DNA of 64,000 nt from Cyanobacterium sp. Dongsha4 (GCF_036345015.1 NZ_CP084098.1:3175326-3239325); one strand, 5' to 3'; counted from the stretch's first letter, positions 36,727-47,857 are shown. Notes: generated by a model from the sequence alone, not told the origin. Translations and numbers: made by a program.

Positions 36727-39700
36727 ATGAAAACGATTCTTCATAGTCTAAATAAAGCCTTTTTAAAAGTCAAACCCTCACGACAAGAAATTAATCAATT
36801 TAAACAGAATTTACAAGAATTATACATTCAAATTAACACTAATTTAAGCGAAACAGAAGAATATCATAAAAACAATTTATCTAACTTTTTTAAACAGACT
36901 TATTACCATCCTAACTATTATATAAACACTAAAGAAAGCCATGATTTAGTTATTCATAATGGCAAAAATGCTCAATCATCTGTAGGGGTAATTATCGAAG
37001 CTAAAAGCCCCACCAACACCCAAGAAATGATTAATAAGCAAAAATTTAATAGTAAATCATTACAGCAACTTCTTTTTTACTATTTACAGGAAAGAGTTAT
37101 TAATAAAAACCTAGAATTAAAGCATTTAATTATTACTAATTCTCTTGATTTTTATGTTTTTCCTGCCACTTTATTTGAAAAATTATTTTATCAAGAAAAA
37201 AAACTTATTAAATTATTTGATGATTTTAATAATAAATTATTATCTAGTAGTAATCGTAATTTTTTCTATCAAGAAATTGCTAAACCTGCGATTAATCAGG
37301 TAGAAAATGAGTTAAAAGATAACTGTATTCATTTTACTTTAAATAATTTCTATAAAAAAGAAGATGAAAAAGAGTTGATTGTTTTATATAAATTTTTCTC
37401 TCCTCAACACCTTTTAAAACAACCTTTTGCCAACGATAGTAACAGTTTAGATCAAGGTTTTTACAGCGAATTATTACACATTATTGGATTAGCAGAAGTT
37501 AAACAGGGAAGCAAGAAAATTATTCAAAGATTACCCGAAAATCAACGGCATTCCGCTTCATTGTTAGAAAATACTATTAATCAGTTAGATATTAGCGAAA
37601 AAGTCCATTATCTGCAAAATCCTGAAGAATACGGCGAAAATTATCAACAAAGACTCTTTAATATCGCTTTAGAATTAGTTATTACATGGGTTAACCGCAT
37701 TTTATTTCTTAAACTTCTTGAGGCGCAACTAATTCGCTATAACTCTCCTGTCTCACTGGTAGAGGAGTTGGGGGCGAGGGTTGATTTTAATTTTCTCAAT
37801 AGCAAAATAATTACTAATTTTAATGAGTTAGAATGTCTCTTTTTTCAGGTATTAGCAAAACAATATCACGAAAGAAAAGCAGATATTCAAGCTAAATTTA
37901 ACCATATTCCTTATCTTAATAGTTCACTTTTTGAAGTAACGGTTATTGAAAGACAAACTATCGGTATTAGTAGCTTAAATTATCATACAGAATTAGATTT
38001 ATATGCCCATACTGTTTTAAAAGATAGTCAAGGAAAACCTCTTACTCAACCGCAAAAAACCCTTGATTATTTATTTAACTTTCTTTCTGCCTATGATTTT
38101 AGTAGTGAGGGCAGTTTAGAAATTCAAGAAGATAATAAAACTCTCATTAATGCTTCGGTATTGGGGTTAATCTTTGAGAAAATTAATGGTTATCAAGATG
38201 GTTCTTATTTTACCCCCGGTTTCATTACTATGTATATGTGTCGGGAAACTATTCGCCGTGCTATTGTCGATAAGTTTAATCAAATTAAAGGATGGAATTG
38301 TCAAACTATTGATGATTTATATGACAAAATCGAGGATAAACAAGAAGCTAACCAGATTATTAATAGTATCAAAATATGTGATCCTGCGGTGGGTAGTGGA
38401 CATTTTTTAGTTTCGGCTTTAAATGAAATTATCGCCCTGAAGAGTGAGTTAAATATTTTGCTTGATAGGCAAGGGAAAACTATCAAAAAAACTGATTATT
38501 TTGTCACGGTGGAAAATGATGAGTTAATAGTAACGGATGAAGATAATAAACCTTTTGCTTATAATCCTAACAATCGAGAATCAAGACGGATTCAAGAGGC
38601 TTTATTCCATGAAAAACAAGTGATTATTGAAAATTGCTTATTTGGGGTAGATATAAATATTAATTCGGTGAAAATATGTCGTTTGCGTCTCTGGATTGAA
38701 TTGCTAAAAAATGCCTATTATATTATTCCTAATGTTATCTCTTCACAAGAAAATTTGATCCCCCCTAACCCCCCTTCAAAAGGGGGGGAAATACCTCTGC
38801 AAACTTTACCGAATATTGACATTAATATTAAGTGCGGTAATTCTTTAATTAGTCGTTTTGATTTAAAGGATAGTATTTCGTCACCGAAGGTAAAGCGTCA
38901 AATTGCTGAATATAAGGAGGCGGTGAAAGCCTATCGTAATCCTGAGAGTAAGCAAGAAAAGTTACGGGTTGAAAAGGTAATCAATGAAATTAAGGCAAGT
39001 CTTAGCAGTGAGATTACGGGAGTTGATGCTATTTCTACTCGTTTACGGCAGTTGGAAGGGGAGTTAAATGGTTTAGTTAATCAAACTTCTTTGTTTGCTG
39101 AAACGGCGAAGGAGAAAAAGGCTAGAGAGAAAAAGCAACAGCAGTTAGAAAAGGAGATTAATAAATTACGGTTGGAGAGAGAAGATAAAAGGGATAATCG
39201 TATTTATCAAAATGGTTTTGAGTGGCGTTTTGAGTTTCCTGAAATTCTCGATGACAATGGGGATTTTCTCGGTTTTGACATCATCATCGGTAATCCTCCT
39301 TATGGGGTTAAATTAAGTAAAGAAGAAAAGCAGTATTTACAAAATAAATTTACCAATCAAGATTATCAATTAGATACATATTTGCTATTTATGGAACAAG
39401 GTTTAATTCTTTTAAAAAATAATGGGGAGTTTTCTTATATTATTCCAAATACTTGGTTATTTAATCTTAAGTATAAGAAAATTAGAAAATTCTTGATTGA
39501 AAAAACTAAAATTAATACGATTGCCCATTATAAAAAGGCGGTTTTTCAAGATGCAACTGTTGATACTCAATCTCTGCTATTGTCAAAGCAAAATTTTGAT
39601 AATCAAAATCAGAGGATTGAAATTAGAATATATAATAATCAAGAAGAATTTATCGTTAATGAGCAAAATCAGTTAGACTGGCATAAATTACAAGGAGATA

Positions 39701-40446
39701 CAGTCAATATTTTTTTAAGTAAAGAATTACTTAATCTGAAAACTAAAATTTCTGAAAATTGTCTTAATTTAGGAGATTTATTTAATGTCGTTGTCGGTTT
39801 AAAACCTTACGAAAAAGGAAAGGGTAAACCTCCTCAGACAAAACTAGATGTTGAAAAAAGAATTTACGATGCAGATTATAAAATTGACTCAAGCTACAAG
39901 AAACTTTTAAGGGGTAGTGACATTAATAAATATTCTAATAATTGGCAAGGTGATAGATGGTTAAAATATGGAAATAATTTAGCTGCACCCAGATATTCTG
40001 CTAATTTTAATGCAGATGAAAAAATAATTGTTAGACAAACTGGTGACACATTAATTGCAACTATCGATACAGAAAAATTTATTTGTATGAATAATCTTCA
40101 TGTTATTACCTATGATAAACAAAAAAATAATTTTAATTTAAGTTTCAAGTACATATTAGCCTTAATAAATTCTCAATTATTAGACTACTATCACTATATG
40201 ATGAATCCAGAAAAAGGAGAAGCATTAGCAGAAGTAAAAAAAGAAAATTTAGAAAAATTACCTATTAAAATCATTTCAGAAGAAGAAGAAAAACCATTTA
40301 TCGAAATAGTGGAAAAAATATTAGAGAAAAAAAGAGAAAATCCTGAAGCAGATACAAAGGAATTAGAGAGAAATATAGATGAAATGGTTTATAAATTGTA
40401 TGAATTGACGGCGGAGGAAATCGCTATAGTTGAAGGTGATTTATAG
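36727..40446 (+). CDS. Type IIG restriction-modification enzyme (Eco57I-like)
   Basis: 1239 residues in one chain. Near the N-terminus a PD-(D/E)xK-type nuclease pattern is visible: Asp73, then Glu91-Ala92-Lys93 in GVIIEAKSP. The methylase core has motif I CDPAVGSGHF (about 551) and motif IV IIGNPPYG (about 854), the signature of N6-adenine methylases. The C-terminal about 200 residues (LLRGSDINKY ... NNLHVITYDK ... INSQLLDYYHY) match TaqI-type target-recognition domains. One polypeptide can therefore cut and methylate. Residues about 677-690 (IPPNPPSKGGEIP) come from a palindromic repeat inserted in frame. No other restriction gene is adjacent. Recognition site unknown. Confidence 0.88.
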   Translation: MKTILHSLNKAFLKVKPSRQEINQFKQNLQELYIQINTNLSETEEYHKNNLSNFFKQTYYHPNYYINTKESHDLVIHNGKNAQSSVGVIIEAKSPTNTQEMINKQKFNSKSLQQLLFYYLQERVINKNLELKHLIITNSLDFYVFPATLFEKLFYQEKKLIKLFDDFNNKLLSSSNRNFFYQEIAKPAINQVENELKDNCIHFTLNNFYKKEDEKELIVLYKFFSPQHLLKQPFANDSNSLDQGFYSELLHIIGLAEVKQGSKKIIQRLPENQRHSASLLENTINQLDISEKVHYLQNPEEYGENYQQRLFNIALELVITWVNRILFLKLLEAQLIRYNSPVSLVEELGARVDFNFLNSKIITNFNELECLFFQVLAKQYHERKADIQAKFNHIPYLNSSLFEVTVIERQTIGISSLNYHTELDLYAHTVLKDSQGKPLTQPQKTLDYLFNFLSAYDFSSEGSLEIQEDNKTLINASVLGLIFEKINGYQDGSYFTPGFITMYMCRETIRRAIVDKFNQIKGWNCQTIDDLYDKIEDKQEANQIINSIKICDPAVGSGHFLVSALNEIIALKSELNILLDRQGKTIKKTDYFVTVENDELIVTDEDNKPFAYNPNNRESRRIQEALFHEKQVIIENCLFGVDININSVKICRLRLWIELLKNAYYIIPNVISSQENLIPPNPPSKGGEIPLQTLPNIDINIKCGNSLISRFDLKDSISSPKVKRQIAEYKEAVKAYRNPESKQEKLRVEKVINEIKASLSSEITGVDAISTRLRQLEGELNGLVNQTSLFAETAKEKKAREKKQQQLEKEINKLRLEREDKRDNRIYQNGFEWRFEFPEILDDNGDFLGFDIIIGNPPYGVKLSKEEKQYLQNKFTNQDYQLDTYLLFMEQGLILLKNNGEFSYIIPNTWLFNLKYKKIRKFLIEKTKINTIAHYKKAVFQDATVDTQSLLLSKQNFDNQNQRIEIRIYNNQEEFIVNEQNQLDWHKLQGDTVNIFLSKELLNLKTKISENCLNLGDLFNVVVGLKPYEKGKGKPPQTKLDVEKRIYDADYKIDSSYKKLLRGSDINKYSNNWQGDRWLKYGNNLAAPRYSANFNADEKIIVRQTGDTLIATIDTEKFICMNNLHVITYDKQKNNFNLSFKYILALINSQLLDYYHYMMNPEKGEALAEVKKENLEKLPIKIISEEEEKPFIEIVEKILEKKRENPEADTKELERNIDEMVYKLYELTAEEIAIVEGDL
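38757..38800 (+). repeat. Palindromic repeat inserted in frame in the methylase gene
   Basis: CCCCCCTAACCCCCCTTC followed by AAAAGGGGGGG is a strong hairpin of the type scattered through cyanobacterial genomes. Here it is read through as LIPPNPPSKGGE and lies between the methylase motif I and motif IV regions without breaking the frame. Confidence 0.8.
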
Positions 40447-40594
40447 GTTAAGGTTGTTTTTCGTCTTAACTTGACAATTTAAACTCCTAACTAGGGTTTT
40501 CTTTTAAGTATCTTGGGGTTAAAATTACTTTATGGTATTCCTTAAAGGATTGCTATTTAAAGTCTTTTATTGTTGATGAGAGAATGAACTAATC

Positions 40595-41368
40595 ATGAAT
40601 ATAAGCCGTATTTTTGCGATCGCAACTAATGGTTTTCGTGAAGTAATTAGAGATCGTATTTTATATGTTATCGGTTTGTTTGTCCTCATTTTGGTGTTAG
40701 CGTCTCGCATTCTTCCCCCCATTGCGGTTGGTGCGGATGGAAAAATTTTTCTTGATTTAGGTATCGGTGGTATCAGTTTATTAGGCGCGATCGTGGCTAT
40801 ATTTGTAGGTACTGGGTTAATTAATAAGGAGATTGAGAAAAAAACTGTTTTAATTCTTGTGCCTAAGCCCATAACGAATACAGAATTTATTGTCGGAAAA
40901 CACTTAGGTTTATCTACGGTGCTTTTGGTGTTAGTTGCTGTCATGACGATTACTTATTTTGCTCTTATGGCGATGTTGGGTATTGCTTTCCCTTTAGTTA
41001 GTCTTGTAGTTGCGATCGCATTTATTTTACTAGAATTAGCCCTATTAACCGCAGTGGCTATGACTTTCGGGGTTTTCACTAGCTCGATTTTAGCAACTCT
41101 CCTCAGTTTTGGGGTCTATATTATGGGACATTTGAGCCGAGATCTATTACAATTAGGTAGAATCACTGAGAATCCCAGCATCGAAAAAATTACAAAAGCA
41201 TTATTTTTAATCTTACCAGATCTGGAGAGACTCAATTTAAAAAATGAAGCTGTTTATAATATCTTGCCTTCTACAGGAGAATTATTAAGTAGTGTTGTTT
41301 ACGCAATTTTGTATATTGTTTTGCTGTTAACAATTAGTATTTTAATTTTTTCTCGGAGGCAATTTTAA
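40595..41368 (+). CDS. ABC-2 type transporter permease
   Basis: 257 residues with about six membrane segments. The opening NISRIFAIATNGFREVIRDRILYVIGLF and the NKEIEKKTVLILVPKPITNTEFIVGKHLG stretch match ABC-2 permeases of cyanobacteria. Such proteins pair with a separate ATPase to move lipids, polymers or drugs across the inner membrane. No ATPase gene is next to it, so the substrate cannot be guessed. HIP1 sites overlap its start. It is on the same strand as the restriction gene, 148 bp apart. Confidence 0.8.
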   Translation: MNISRIFAIATNGFREVIRDRILYVIGLFVLILVLASRILPPIAVGADGKIFLDLGIGGISLLGAIVAIFVGTGLINKEIEKKTVLILVPKPITNTEFIVGKHLGLSTVLLVLVAVMTITYFALMAMLGIAFPLVSLVVAIAFILLELALLTAVAMTFGVFTSSILATLLSFGVYIMGHLSRDLLQLGRITENPSIEKITKALFLILPDLERLNLKNEAVYNILPSTGELLSSVVYAILYIVLLLTISILIFSRRQF

Positions 41369-41479
41369 ACAGTTATCAAGGTTAAAACCTAGAAAAAATC
41401 TAGGGGTGTCGATGTATAAATTATATACTTCGTTTAACTATTCACCTTAGATGTTTAACTGAATAAATAATGAAAACTT

Positions 41480-42739
41480 ATGTCCTACAATATTGTCATA
41501 GAAGATAATGATGTCATAGATAACAATCAAAATTTAGGTAAAAATAATTCTTTATTATTCTTGCTAGAAACAGCAGAAAATTTAGAAGACTTTTGCAACT
41601 CTTGCGTAAATACTATTTCTGAATTAATTGAAGTAAAAAATATTATTATTTGTCAACAGTTAACAGAAAATGAAGATGAGATAAAAATTATATATGATCA
41701 AATATCCCTAGGAGAAAGAGAAAACAAATTAGAAGTTATCAAAAAAAGAATTAAAGATGAGTTAATTTTCAATCAAAATTATAGTTGCTACACAAATTTT
41801 ATTGAAGATGAAAAACAGAAAAATAATGAAAATATCTATATTATTCCCCTAATTTTTAAAAAGTATCATCTAGGTTATTTATATATAGAAACAGAATTCA
41901 ATAAACAATATATAAAAAATAGAATTAAAGAAATTGATACCATTGCTAAATATATTACCTTATATCTGTATAATCAAACCCTTGAAGAAAAACAAGAAAC
42001 CCTAAAAAAAGAAGAAGAAAAACTCAAAGAAAATCAGAGAAGTCAGAGCCAATATATCTCCCACATGAATCATGAATTAAGGACTCCCATTGCCGCAGTA
42101 ATTGGATTTGCAAAAATGTTACAGCAAAGACTATACGGAGATTTAAACCCAAAACAGGCTCAATATATAGATGCAATTTACCAATCAGGAACATATCTCT
42201 TAGAATTAATTAGTGACTTATTAGACATCAGCAAAATACAAGCAGAAAAAGAAGAATTATTTATTGAAAAAATCCTTGTAAATGAGCTTTGTGAATCATC
42301 TTTAGCACTAATAAAAACAAAGGCAGATGAACAGAAATTAGACTTAAATTTAGAGATAAATCCAGACATAAGTTATTGTTTTGCAGATCAAAGACGCATT
42401 AAACAAATATTAGTTAATCTTCTTTCCAACGCAGTTAAATTTACAGAAAAAGGCTCTATAACTCTTAAAGTTACTCAAGTAAAAAATAATCTAATTTTTC
42501 AAGTTATTGATACAGGTATTGGCATAGATAAAGAATCTCAAAGTAAACTATTTAAACCTTTCTCTCAATTACAAACTCACCTGCAAAAAAAACATAGAGG
42601 TAGCGGTTTAGGATTAGTAATTTCTCGTGAATTAGCAAGGCTTCATGGGGGAGATATTACCCTAACATCAGAAACAAATAAGGGAAGTTGTTTCACTCTT
42701 TATTTACCGATAAATCTAAAGCCCTCAGTGATAAGCTAA
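41480..42739 (+). CDS. Cytoplasmic hybrid-less histidine kinase with GAF-like sensor
   Basis: 419 residues, no membrane segment. Residues about 20-165 look like a GAF domain (LFLLETAENLEDFCNSCVNTI ... IYIIPLIFKKYHLGYLYIE). A coiled-coil linker (EEKQETLKKEEEKLKEN) follows, then HisKA with MNHELRTPIAAVIGFAKML and an HATPase with ILVNLLSNAVKFTEKG, DTGIGI and RGSGLGLVI. The kinase motifs are complete. No response regulator is adjacent, so it is an orphan kinase. The GAF ligand is unknown. Confidence 0.85.
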   Translation: MSYNIVIEDNDVIDNNQNLGKNNSLLFLLETAENLEDFCNSCVNTISELIEVKNIIICQQLTENEDEIKIIYDQISLGERENKLEVIKKRIKDELIFNQNYSCYTNFIEDEKQKNNENIYIIPLIFKKYHLGYLYIETEFNKQYIKNRIKEIDTIAKYITLYLYNQTLEEKQETLKKEEEKLKENQRSQSQYISHMNHELRTPIAAVIGFAKMLQQRLYGDLNPKQAQYIDAIYQSGTYLLELISDLLDISKIQAEKEELFIEKILVNELCESSLALIKTKADEQKLDLNLEINPDISYCFADQRRIKQILVNLLSNAVKFTEKGSITLKVTQVKNNLIFQVIDTGIGIDKESQSKLFKPFSQLQTHLQKKHRGSGLGLVISRELARLHGGDITLTSETNKGSCFTLYLPINLKPSVIS

Positions 42740-42856
42740 GACTTATCTAAATCAGAAGATGATTGACAACAAGTACAGGGCAAAGATGAATAATTAATAA
42801 CCTTTAACTCCTAACTCATCTTCCCTAATACCCAAACACCTCATCTCCCTAAAACC

Positions 42857-43201
42857 TTAATTTTTCTTCGCTATAGGTAGGTTACGAAACTTCAAAGCCT
42901 GTTTCTCAATTTTGTCGGCTAAGTGATTACAAACTAAATGGGATAAATCGAAAATCAAAGAATCTTCAATATAATAGTAAGCAGAAGTACCATCAGGACG
43001 ACGATTGATAATACCTGCCTGAAACATTATTTTTAAATGTTTAGAAACATTTGCCTGACTGGTTTTTGTCGCTTCAACTAACTCTTGTACACATTTTTCT
43101 CCCTCCCCTAACAAATTGAGAATTTGTAAACGCATGGGATTACTGAGAATATTAAAATATTCTGCAACTTGTTCTAATACTTCTGGAGGTACGGGTTTCA
43201 T
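42857..43201 (-). CDS. ArsR-family transcriptional regulator
   Basis: 114 residues, one winged helix: FNILSNPMRLQILNLLGEGE, then the recognition helix region TKTSQANVSKHLKIM and the wing RRPDGTSAYYYI. The metal-binding ELCVCDL site of SmtB/ArsR is absent. There is a cysteine in GEKCVQEL (Cys37) and another late in the chain (Cys91). Thiol-sensing relatives (BigR, SqrR) use two cysteines, but their spacing differs, so this is only a possibility. The gene stands alone and its target is not evident. Confidence 0.85.
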   Translation of the reverse strand: MKPVPPEVLEQVAEYFNILSNPMRLQILNLLGEGEKCVQELVEATKTSQANVSKHLKIMFQAGIINRRPDGTSAYYYIEDSLIFDLSHLVCNHLADKIEKQALKFRNLPIAKKN

Positions 43202-43523
43202 GGATTAATCAAAAATAGAGAATAAATAATTAGGAGAGAGAGTTGGAAAGTGAATCTTAATCTTAATCTGCAATCTGGAATAAGTATTTCTACGCAAAAT
43301 TGATCATAATTAATTAGGAAATTAGTTTTGGGCAAACTTTCTTAAAAAATTAGCAATCAATCAATAATTATTTCATTTTTTACTGTTTATCGTCAATTAT
43401 TTACGATTTATTTTTTTCAACACTCCAATTTTTTATACTCTAACCTATCACTTATTAATTATTACTTACTACTAATTTAGTTTATTTTTTCGTTTTTCTT
43501 CTATTTTTTATATCTATGGGAAT
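43202..43523. other. 322-bp spacer
   Basis: AT-rich sequence between ArsR and the DUF3134 gene. I see no ORF, hairpin or repeat that I can support. Confidence 0.5.
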
Positions 43524-43778
43524 TTAGATAATATCAGCATCATCATCATCAAAATCATCTAATTCATCAGGATCGAATTCATCTTCTTCACCTTCAATTA
43601 AATCACTGATTTCCTCATCTTCAGTGACGGTGGTTTCAACTAATCTATCTTCTCTTTCTTCTCTATAGATAATGCGGTCATTTGCTTCTAACCAATCTAA
43701 AAGAGACCCATCTTGTTTTAGAGGTATAACTGGTGCAGGTTCATAGCGTTTCTCTTTACGCAAAGCCGGATTTTTCAT
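43524..43778 (-). CDS. DUF3134 family protein
   Basis: 84 residues. The N-terminal NPALRKEKRYEPAPVIPLKQ followed by GSLLDWLEANDRII is the DUF3134 signature found across cyanobacteria. The tail is almost wholly acidic (residues about 50-84). Function unknown. It is divergent from the fibrillin gene, with a 62-bp gap. Confidence 0.85.
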   Translation of the reverse strand: MKNPALRKEKRYEPAPVIPLKQDGSLLDWLEANDRIIYREEREDRLVETTVTEDEEISDLIEGEEDEFDPDELDDFDDDDADII

Positions 43779-43840
43779 AAACTATTTAATAGTTAAATGT
43801 TGAGCAATATATGATTATAGCATCTGTTAAAATATAAGTC

Positions 43841-44467
43841 ATGATTAATTATAAAAAAGAATTGTTACAGGCGATCGCAGGTAAAAATCGAGGTTTATTA
43901 GCGACAGAAAAAGATAAAGTACAAATTCTTACTGCAGTAGAACGTTTAGAAGATCATAACCCAACGGCTGATCCTTTAGACAAACCAGACTTACTCAATG
44001 GTGATTGGAGACTTCTATACACTACCAGTAAAAGTATTTTGGGTTTGGATAACTTGCCTTTTGTCAAATTAGGAGAAATTTATCAGTGTATTCGCACAGA
44101 GGGAAGTAAAGTTTATAATATAGCTGAAATAATGGGATTACCTTTTTTGGAAGGACTTATCAGCGTAGCGGCGAAAATTGATACAGTGTCGAGTAAAAGA
44201 GTCAACGTCCGTTTTCAGCGTTCTATTATTGGCTTACAAAAAGTTTTGGGCTACATTTCCCCCAGAGATTTAATTAATAAAATTGAAATGGGCAAAGTCT
44301 TTCCTGCAGTGGACTTAAATTGGGGTAATTTTCCTTGGAGCGATCGCAATTTGTTATTTAGTAGCGACAAAAATGAAGGAGGATGGCTAGAAATTACCTA
44401 CTTAGACGAAGATTTAAGAATTGGTAGAGGAAACCAAGGTAACGTATTTATCTTAGAAAAATGTTAA
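43841..44467 (+). CDS. PAP/fibrillin family protein
   Basis: 208 residues. KKELLQAIAGKNRG and LLNGDWRLLYTTSKSILGL at residues about 50-70 are hallmarks of plastid lipid-associated proteins (fibrillins), which form lipocalin-like barrels and associate with thylakoids and lipid bodies. The C-terminal LEITYLDEDLRIGRGNQGNVFIL strand pair is the second conserved block of the family. It has a HIP1 site at its start and one inside. A role in thylakoid lipid handling is known of the family, not shown here. Confidence 0.92.
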   Translation: MINYKKELLQAIAGKNRGLLATEKDKVQILTAVERLEDHNPTADPLDKPDLLNGDWRLLYTTSKSILGLDNLPFVKLGEIYQCIRTEGSKVYNIAEIMGLPFLEGLISVAAKIDTVSSKRVNVRFQRSIIGLQKVLGYISPRDLINKIEMGKVFPAVDLNWGNFPWSDRNLLFSSDKNEGGWLEITYLDEDLRIGRGNQGNVFILEKC

Positions 44468-44501
44468 CTAAGTTATGACCAAAAGCACCTTGCTGGGGAT
44501 A

Positions 44502-44531
44502 GGAGTCAGGAGTCAGAAGTCAGGAGTCAGG
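44502..44531. repeat. Heptamer tandem repeat GGAGTCA
   Basis: Four near-perfect copies of GGAGTCA (one with GAAGTCA) lie between the convergent fibrillin and petF genes. It is a typical cyanobacterial STRR. Confidence 0.75.
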
Positions 44532-44595
44532 ATTAACATAATTCCCAACGCCTACAACCAAACACCTAACAACCTATAGGAGAAAAACGAGTAAA

Positions 44596-45452
<857 letters not shown>

Positions 45453-45878
45453 ATGACAGAAGAAACAAAAACAGCACCAACTAAACCAGCGAAAAAAGCT
45501 AAACCCCCTGCTTTAGAGGACAAACCCTTTGAGGAGTTTATGTCAGAACATTTCACCCCCAGTTTAGAAAAAGCCCTAACTGAACAAGGATTATCAGAAG
45601 TGAAATTAGAGTTTAAAAAAGCAAAAATTCCCGTCACAGGCTATGAATCTAGTCCTGAGTGTTGGCAGATAATCGGGGAATTGGGCGATCGCACTTTTTA
45701 TTTATACTTTTTAGAGGAAGATATTAGCGGACAAAAAGCATTTTCCTGTACCACCAAAGGGGAAAAACCTAGCACCTTAGAATCATTCATGATTGATGAG
45801 CGTAAAGTAACTCTTGACTTAATGGTTTTATTTACTTTAAAACGTCTCAACGGTCAAAAATGGTTAGCTAGAAATTAA
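45453..45878 (+). CDS. DUF2996 family protein
   Basis: 141 residues. A lysine/alanine/proline-rich N-terminus (TAPTKPAKKAKPPALEDKP) precedes the conserved domain: FEEFMSEHFTPSLEKALTEQ, CWQIIGELGDRTFYLYFLEE and DERKVTLDLMVLFTLKRLNGQ. The domain is confined to cyanobacteria and plastids; its role is not known to me. It is transcribed alone. A HIP1 site lies inside. Confidence 0.85.
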   Translation: MTEETKTAPTKPAKKAKPPALEDKPFEEFMSEHFTPSLEKALTEQGLSEVKLEFKKAKIPVTGYESSPECWQIIGELGDRTFYLYFLEEDISGQKAFSCTTKGEKPSTLESFMIDERKVTLDLMVLFTLKRLNGQKWLARN

Positions 45879-46183
45879 TTAACCTGATTTACAGCAAAGT
45901 TAAAAGGGCAAAGGCAATAAACAATTAGTAATTAGTAACTTCAGCACTTTAAGAATTAATTTCTCCCCAACTCCCCAATACCCCAATACTTATCGCCCCG
46001 ATTTCCCCCCCCTCTATTCATCAGGGGTGTTTCAAAGTAGAAATACAAAAACGCTAAAACTATTGCCAGTAAAAGAATATAGGGTTTTAGAGCTTTGAGG
46101 ATTAAGAAGTAGTTAAAAATGTTGAGATTATCAATTTATAACCATAAACCATTAAAAACTATTGCAAGAGTGCCTATTCCCTA

Positions 46184-46405
46184 ACTGAGTTCGATGAAAA
46201 AAGTATCGAAAAATAAAGCGCCCTCGAGTTATCATCGAGCCAATTTTGGAATAAAAAATTATTAAATTTAGGAAAAACTCATTTAAAATCAATTTATTCA
46301 GCTTTTTTGTCAATAATTATTACTTTTAACTCCGTTCACGACCGAAGGGAGTGCATGAGAGCAGCGAACTCTCCGAACTCCGAACTCCGAACTCCGAACT
46401 CAGGT
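46184..46405. repeat. MITE-like repeat, copy 2
   Basis: 222 bp. The left arm and body match 22218-22360 almost base for base. The right arm ends CGAACTCAGGT like copy 1 but carries about 40 extra bases (GTTCACGACCGAAGGGAGTG ... GCAGCGAACTCT) that also occur, inverted, at 36521-36586. No coding capacity. It lies upstream of hisD and downstream of the DUF2996 gene. Confidence 0.75.
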
Positions 46406-46564
46406 ATTCCCTGCCTTAACCAAAAAATTTTAGAATGAAACAGCCCTGCCCTCTATTCATTACCTATTATCTATTACTCATTACCTGTTTTCCCCAAACA
46501 ACCCCTCAACACTGCTATCATAAAACAAATAGTTTAAGGTTTATATTAGTTTGATAGAATCTAA

Positions 46565-47857
46565 ATGTTGCGAATAATAACAGACCAAGGCGAAGCACGA
46601 CAAGAATTGCAACGGATTAGTGAGCGGACTTATCATGAAAACATAGAAACACAATCGGCAACGGTGCGAGAAATCATCGCTACAGTCAAGAAAAATGGCG
46701 ATCGCGCCCTTTTAGAATATACAGAAAAATTTGATGGACAAGTAATCCCACCCGAAAAACTTAAAGTAAGTGGCTCAGAAATTGATGCGGCTTATCAGCA
46801 GATTTCTCCAGATTTACTTCAGGCAATAAAATTGGCGGCAACAAAAATTGAGGCTTTTCACCAACAACGCACCCCCAAATCATGGGTACAATTTGCTGAG
46901 GATAACGTGGTATTAGGCAGACGTTATACCCCCGTTGATAGAGCAGGTTTATACGTACCGGGGGGCAGAGCTTCTTATCCTAGCACCGTGCTAATGAATG
47001 CCATACCTGCTAAAGTTGCCCAAGTGCCTCGTATTGTGATGGTAACACCCCCCTCTGAAGGCGGTAAAATCAACCCCGCAGTTTTAGTGGCCGCTAGTGA
47101 AGCAGGAGTAACAGAAATTTATCGAGTAGGTGGAGCTCAGGCGGTGGCCGCTTTGGCTTATGGTACGGAAACTATCCCTAGAGTGGATGTCATCACTGGT
47201 CCGGGAAATATATATGTAACTTTAGCAAAGAAAGAAGTATATGGTAGAGTTGGCATTGATTCTTTGGCAGGCCCCAGCGAAGTTTTAATTATTGCGGATA
47301 GTCAAGCGAATCCAGTTCATGTGGCTGTTGATTTATTAGCCCAAGCAGAACATGATCCTATGGCGGCGGCTATATTAGTTACAGATAGCGAGTTATTAGC
47401 TCAACAAGTCCAAGCCGAAGTTGCCCAACAGTTAGAAAACCATCCCCGTCGCACTCTCACGGAAAAAGCGATTGCCCATTATGGGGTAATTATTATTGCT
47501 GACAATCTAATCGAAGCCGCCGAACTATCAAACTTATTCGCTCCCGAACATTTAGAGTTAGAAGTAGAATCTCCTTGGGATTTAGTAGAGCATATTCGCC
47601 ATGCAGGGGCTATTTTCTTGGGTAATTCTTCTCCTGAAGCGGTGGGAGATTATTTGGCAGGGCCTAATCATACTTTGCCAACTTCTGGGGCGGCTCGTTA
47701 TGCTTCTGCTTTAGGGGTAGAAACTTTCATGAAATACTCAAGCATCATTGAATATAGTCCATCTGCTTTACAAAAAGTGTCTAAGGCAATTATTGATTTA
47801 ACTATTGCAGAGGGTTTACCATCCCATGGCAATTCAGTGAAATATCGCACAAAATAA
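46565..47857 (+). CDS. hisD: Histidinol dehydrogenase
   Basis: 430 residues, the family length. It oxidises L-histidinol to L-histidine with two NAD+ in the last two steps of histidine synthesis. Visible signatures are [40 protein letters not shown] followed by ITGPGNIYV, and LLAQAEHDP with the zinc/catalytic glutamate-histidine region. APEHLELE and [20 protein letters not shown] complete the set. It is a single gene, as usual in cyanobacteria, where his genes are scattered. It is preceded by the MITE-like copy. Confidence 0.97.
   Translation: MLRIITDQGEARQELQRISERTYHENIETQSATVREIIATVKKNGDRALLEYTEKFDGQVIPPEKLKVSGSEIDAAYQQISPDLLQAIKLAATKIEAFHQQRTPKSWVQFAEDNVVLGRRYTPVDRAGLYVPGGRASYPSTVLMNAIPAKVAQVPRIVMVTPPSEGGKINPAVLVAASEAGVTEIYRVGGAQAVAALAYGTETIPRVDVITGPGNIYVTLAKKEVYGRVGIDSLAGPSEVLIIADSQANPVHVAVDLLAQAEHDPMAAAILVTDSELLAQQVQAEVAQQLENHPRRTLTEKAIAHYGVIIIADNLIEAAELSNLFAPEHLELEVESPWDLVEHIRHAGAIFLGNSSPEAVGDYLAGPNHTLPTSGAARYASALGVETFMKYSSIIEYSPSALQKVSKAIIDLTIAEGLPSHGNSVKYRTK

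Noticed and set aside
44502-44531. Possible CRISPR-like array
   Set aside because: Units are 7 bp with no spacers; this is a heptamer STRR. The same holds for 26357, 46362, 47929 and 47981.
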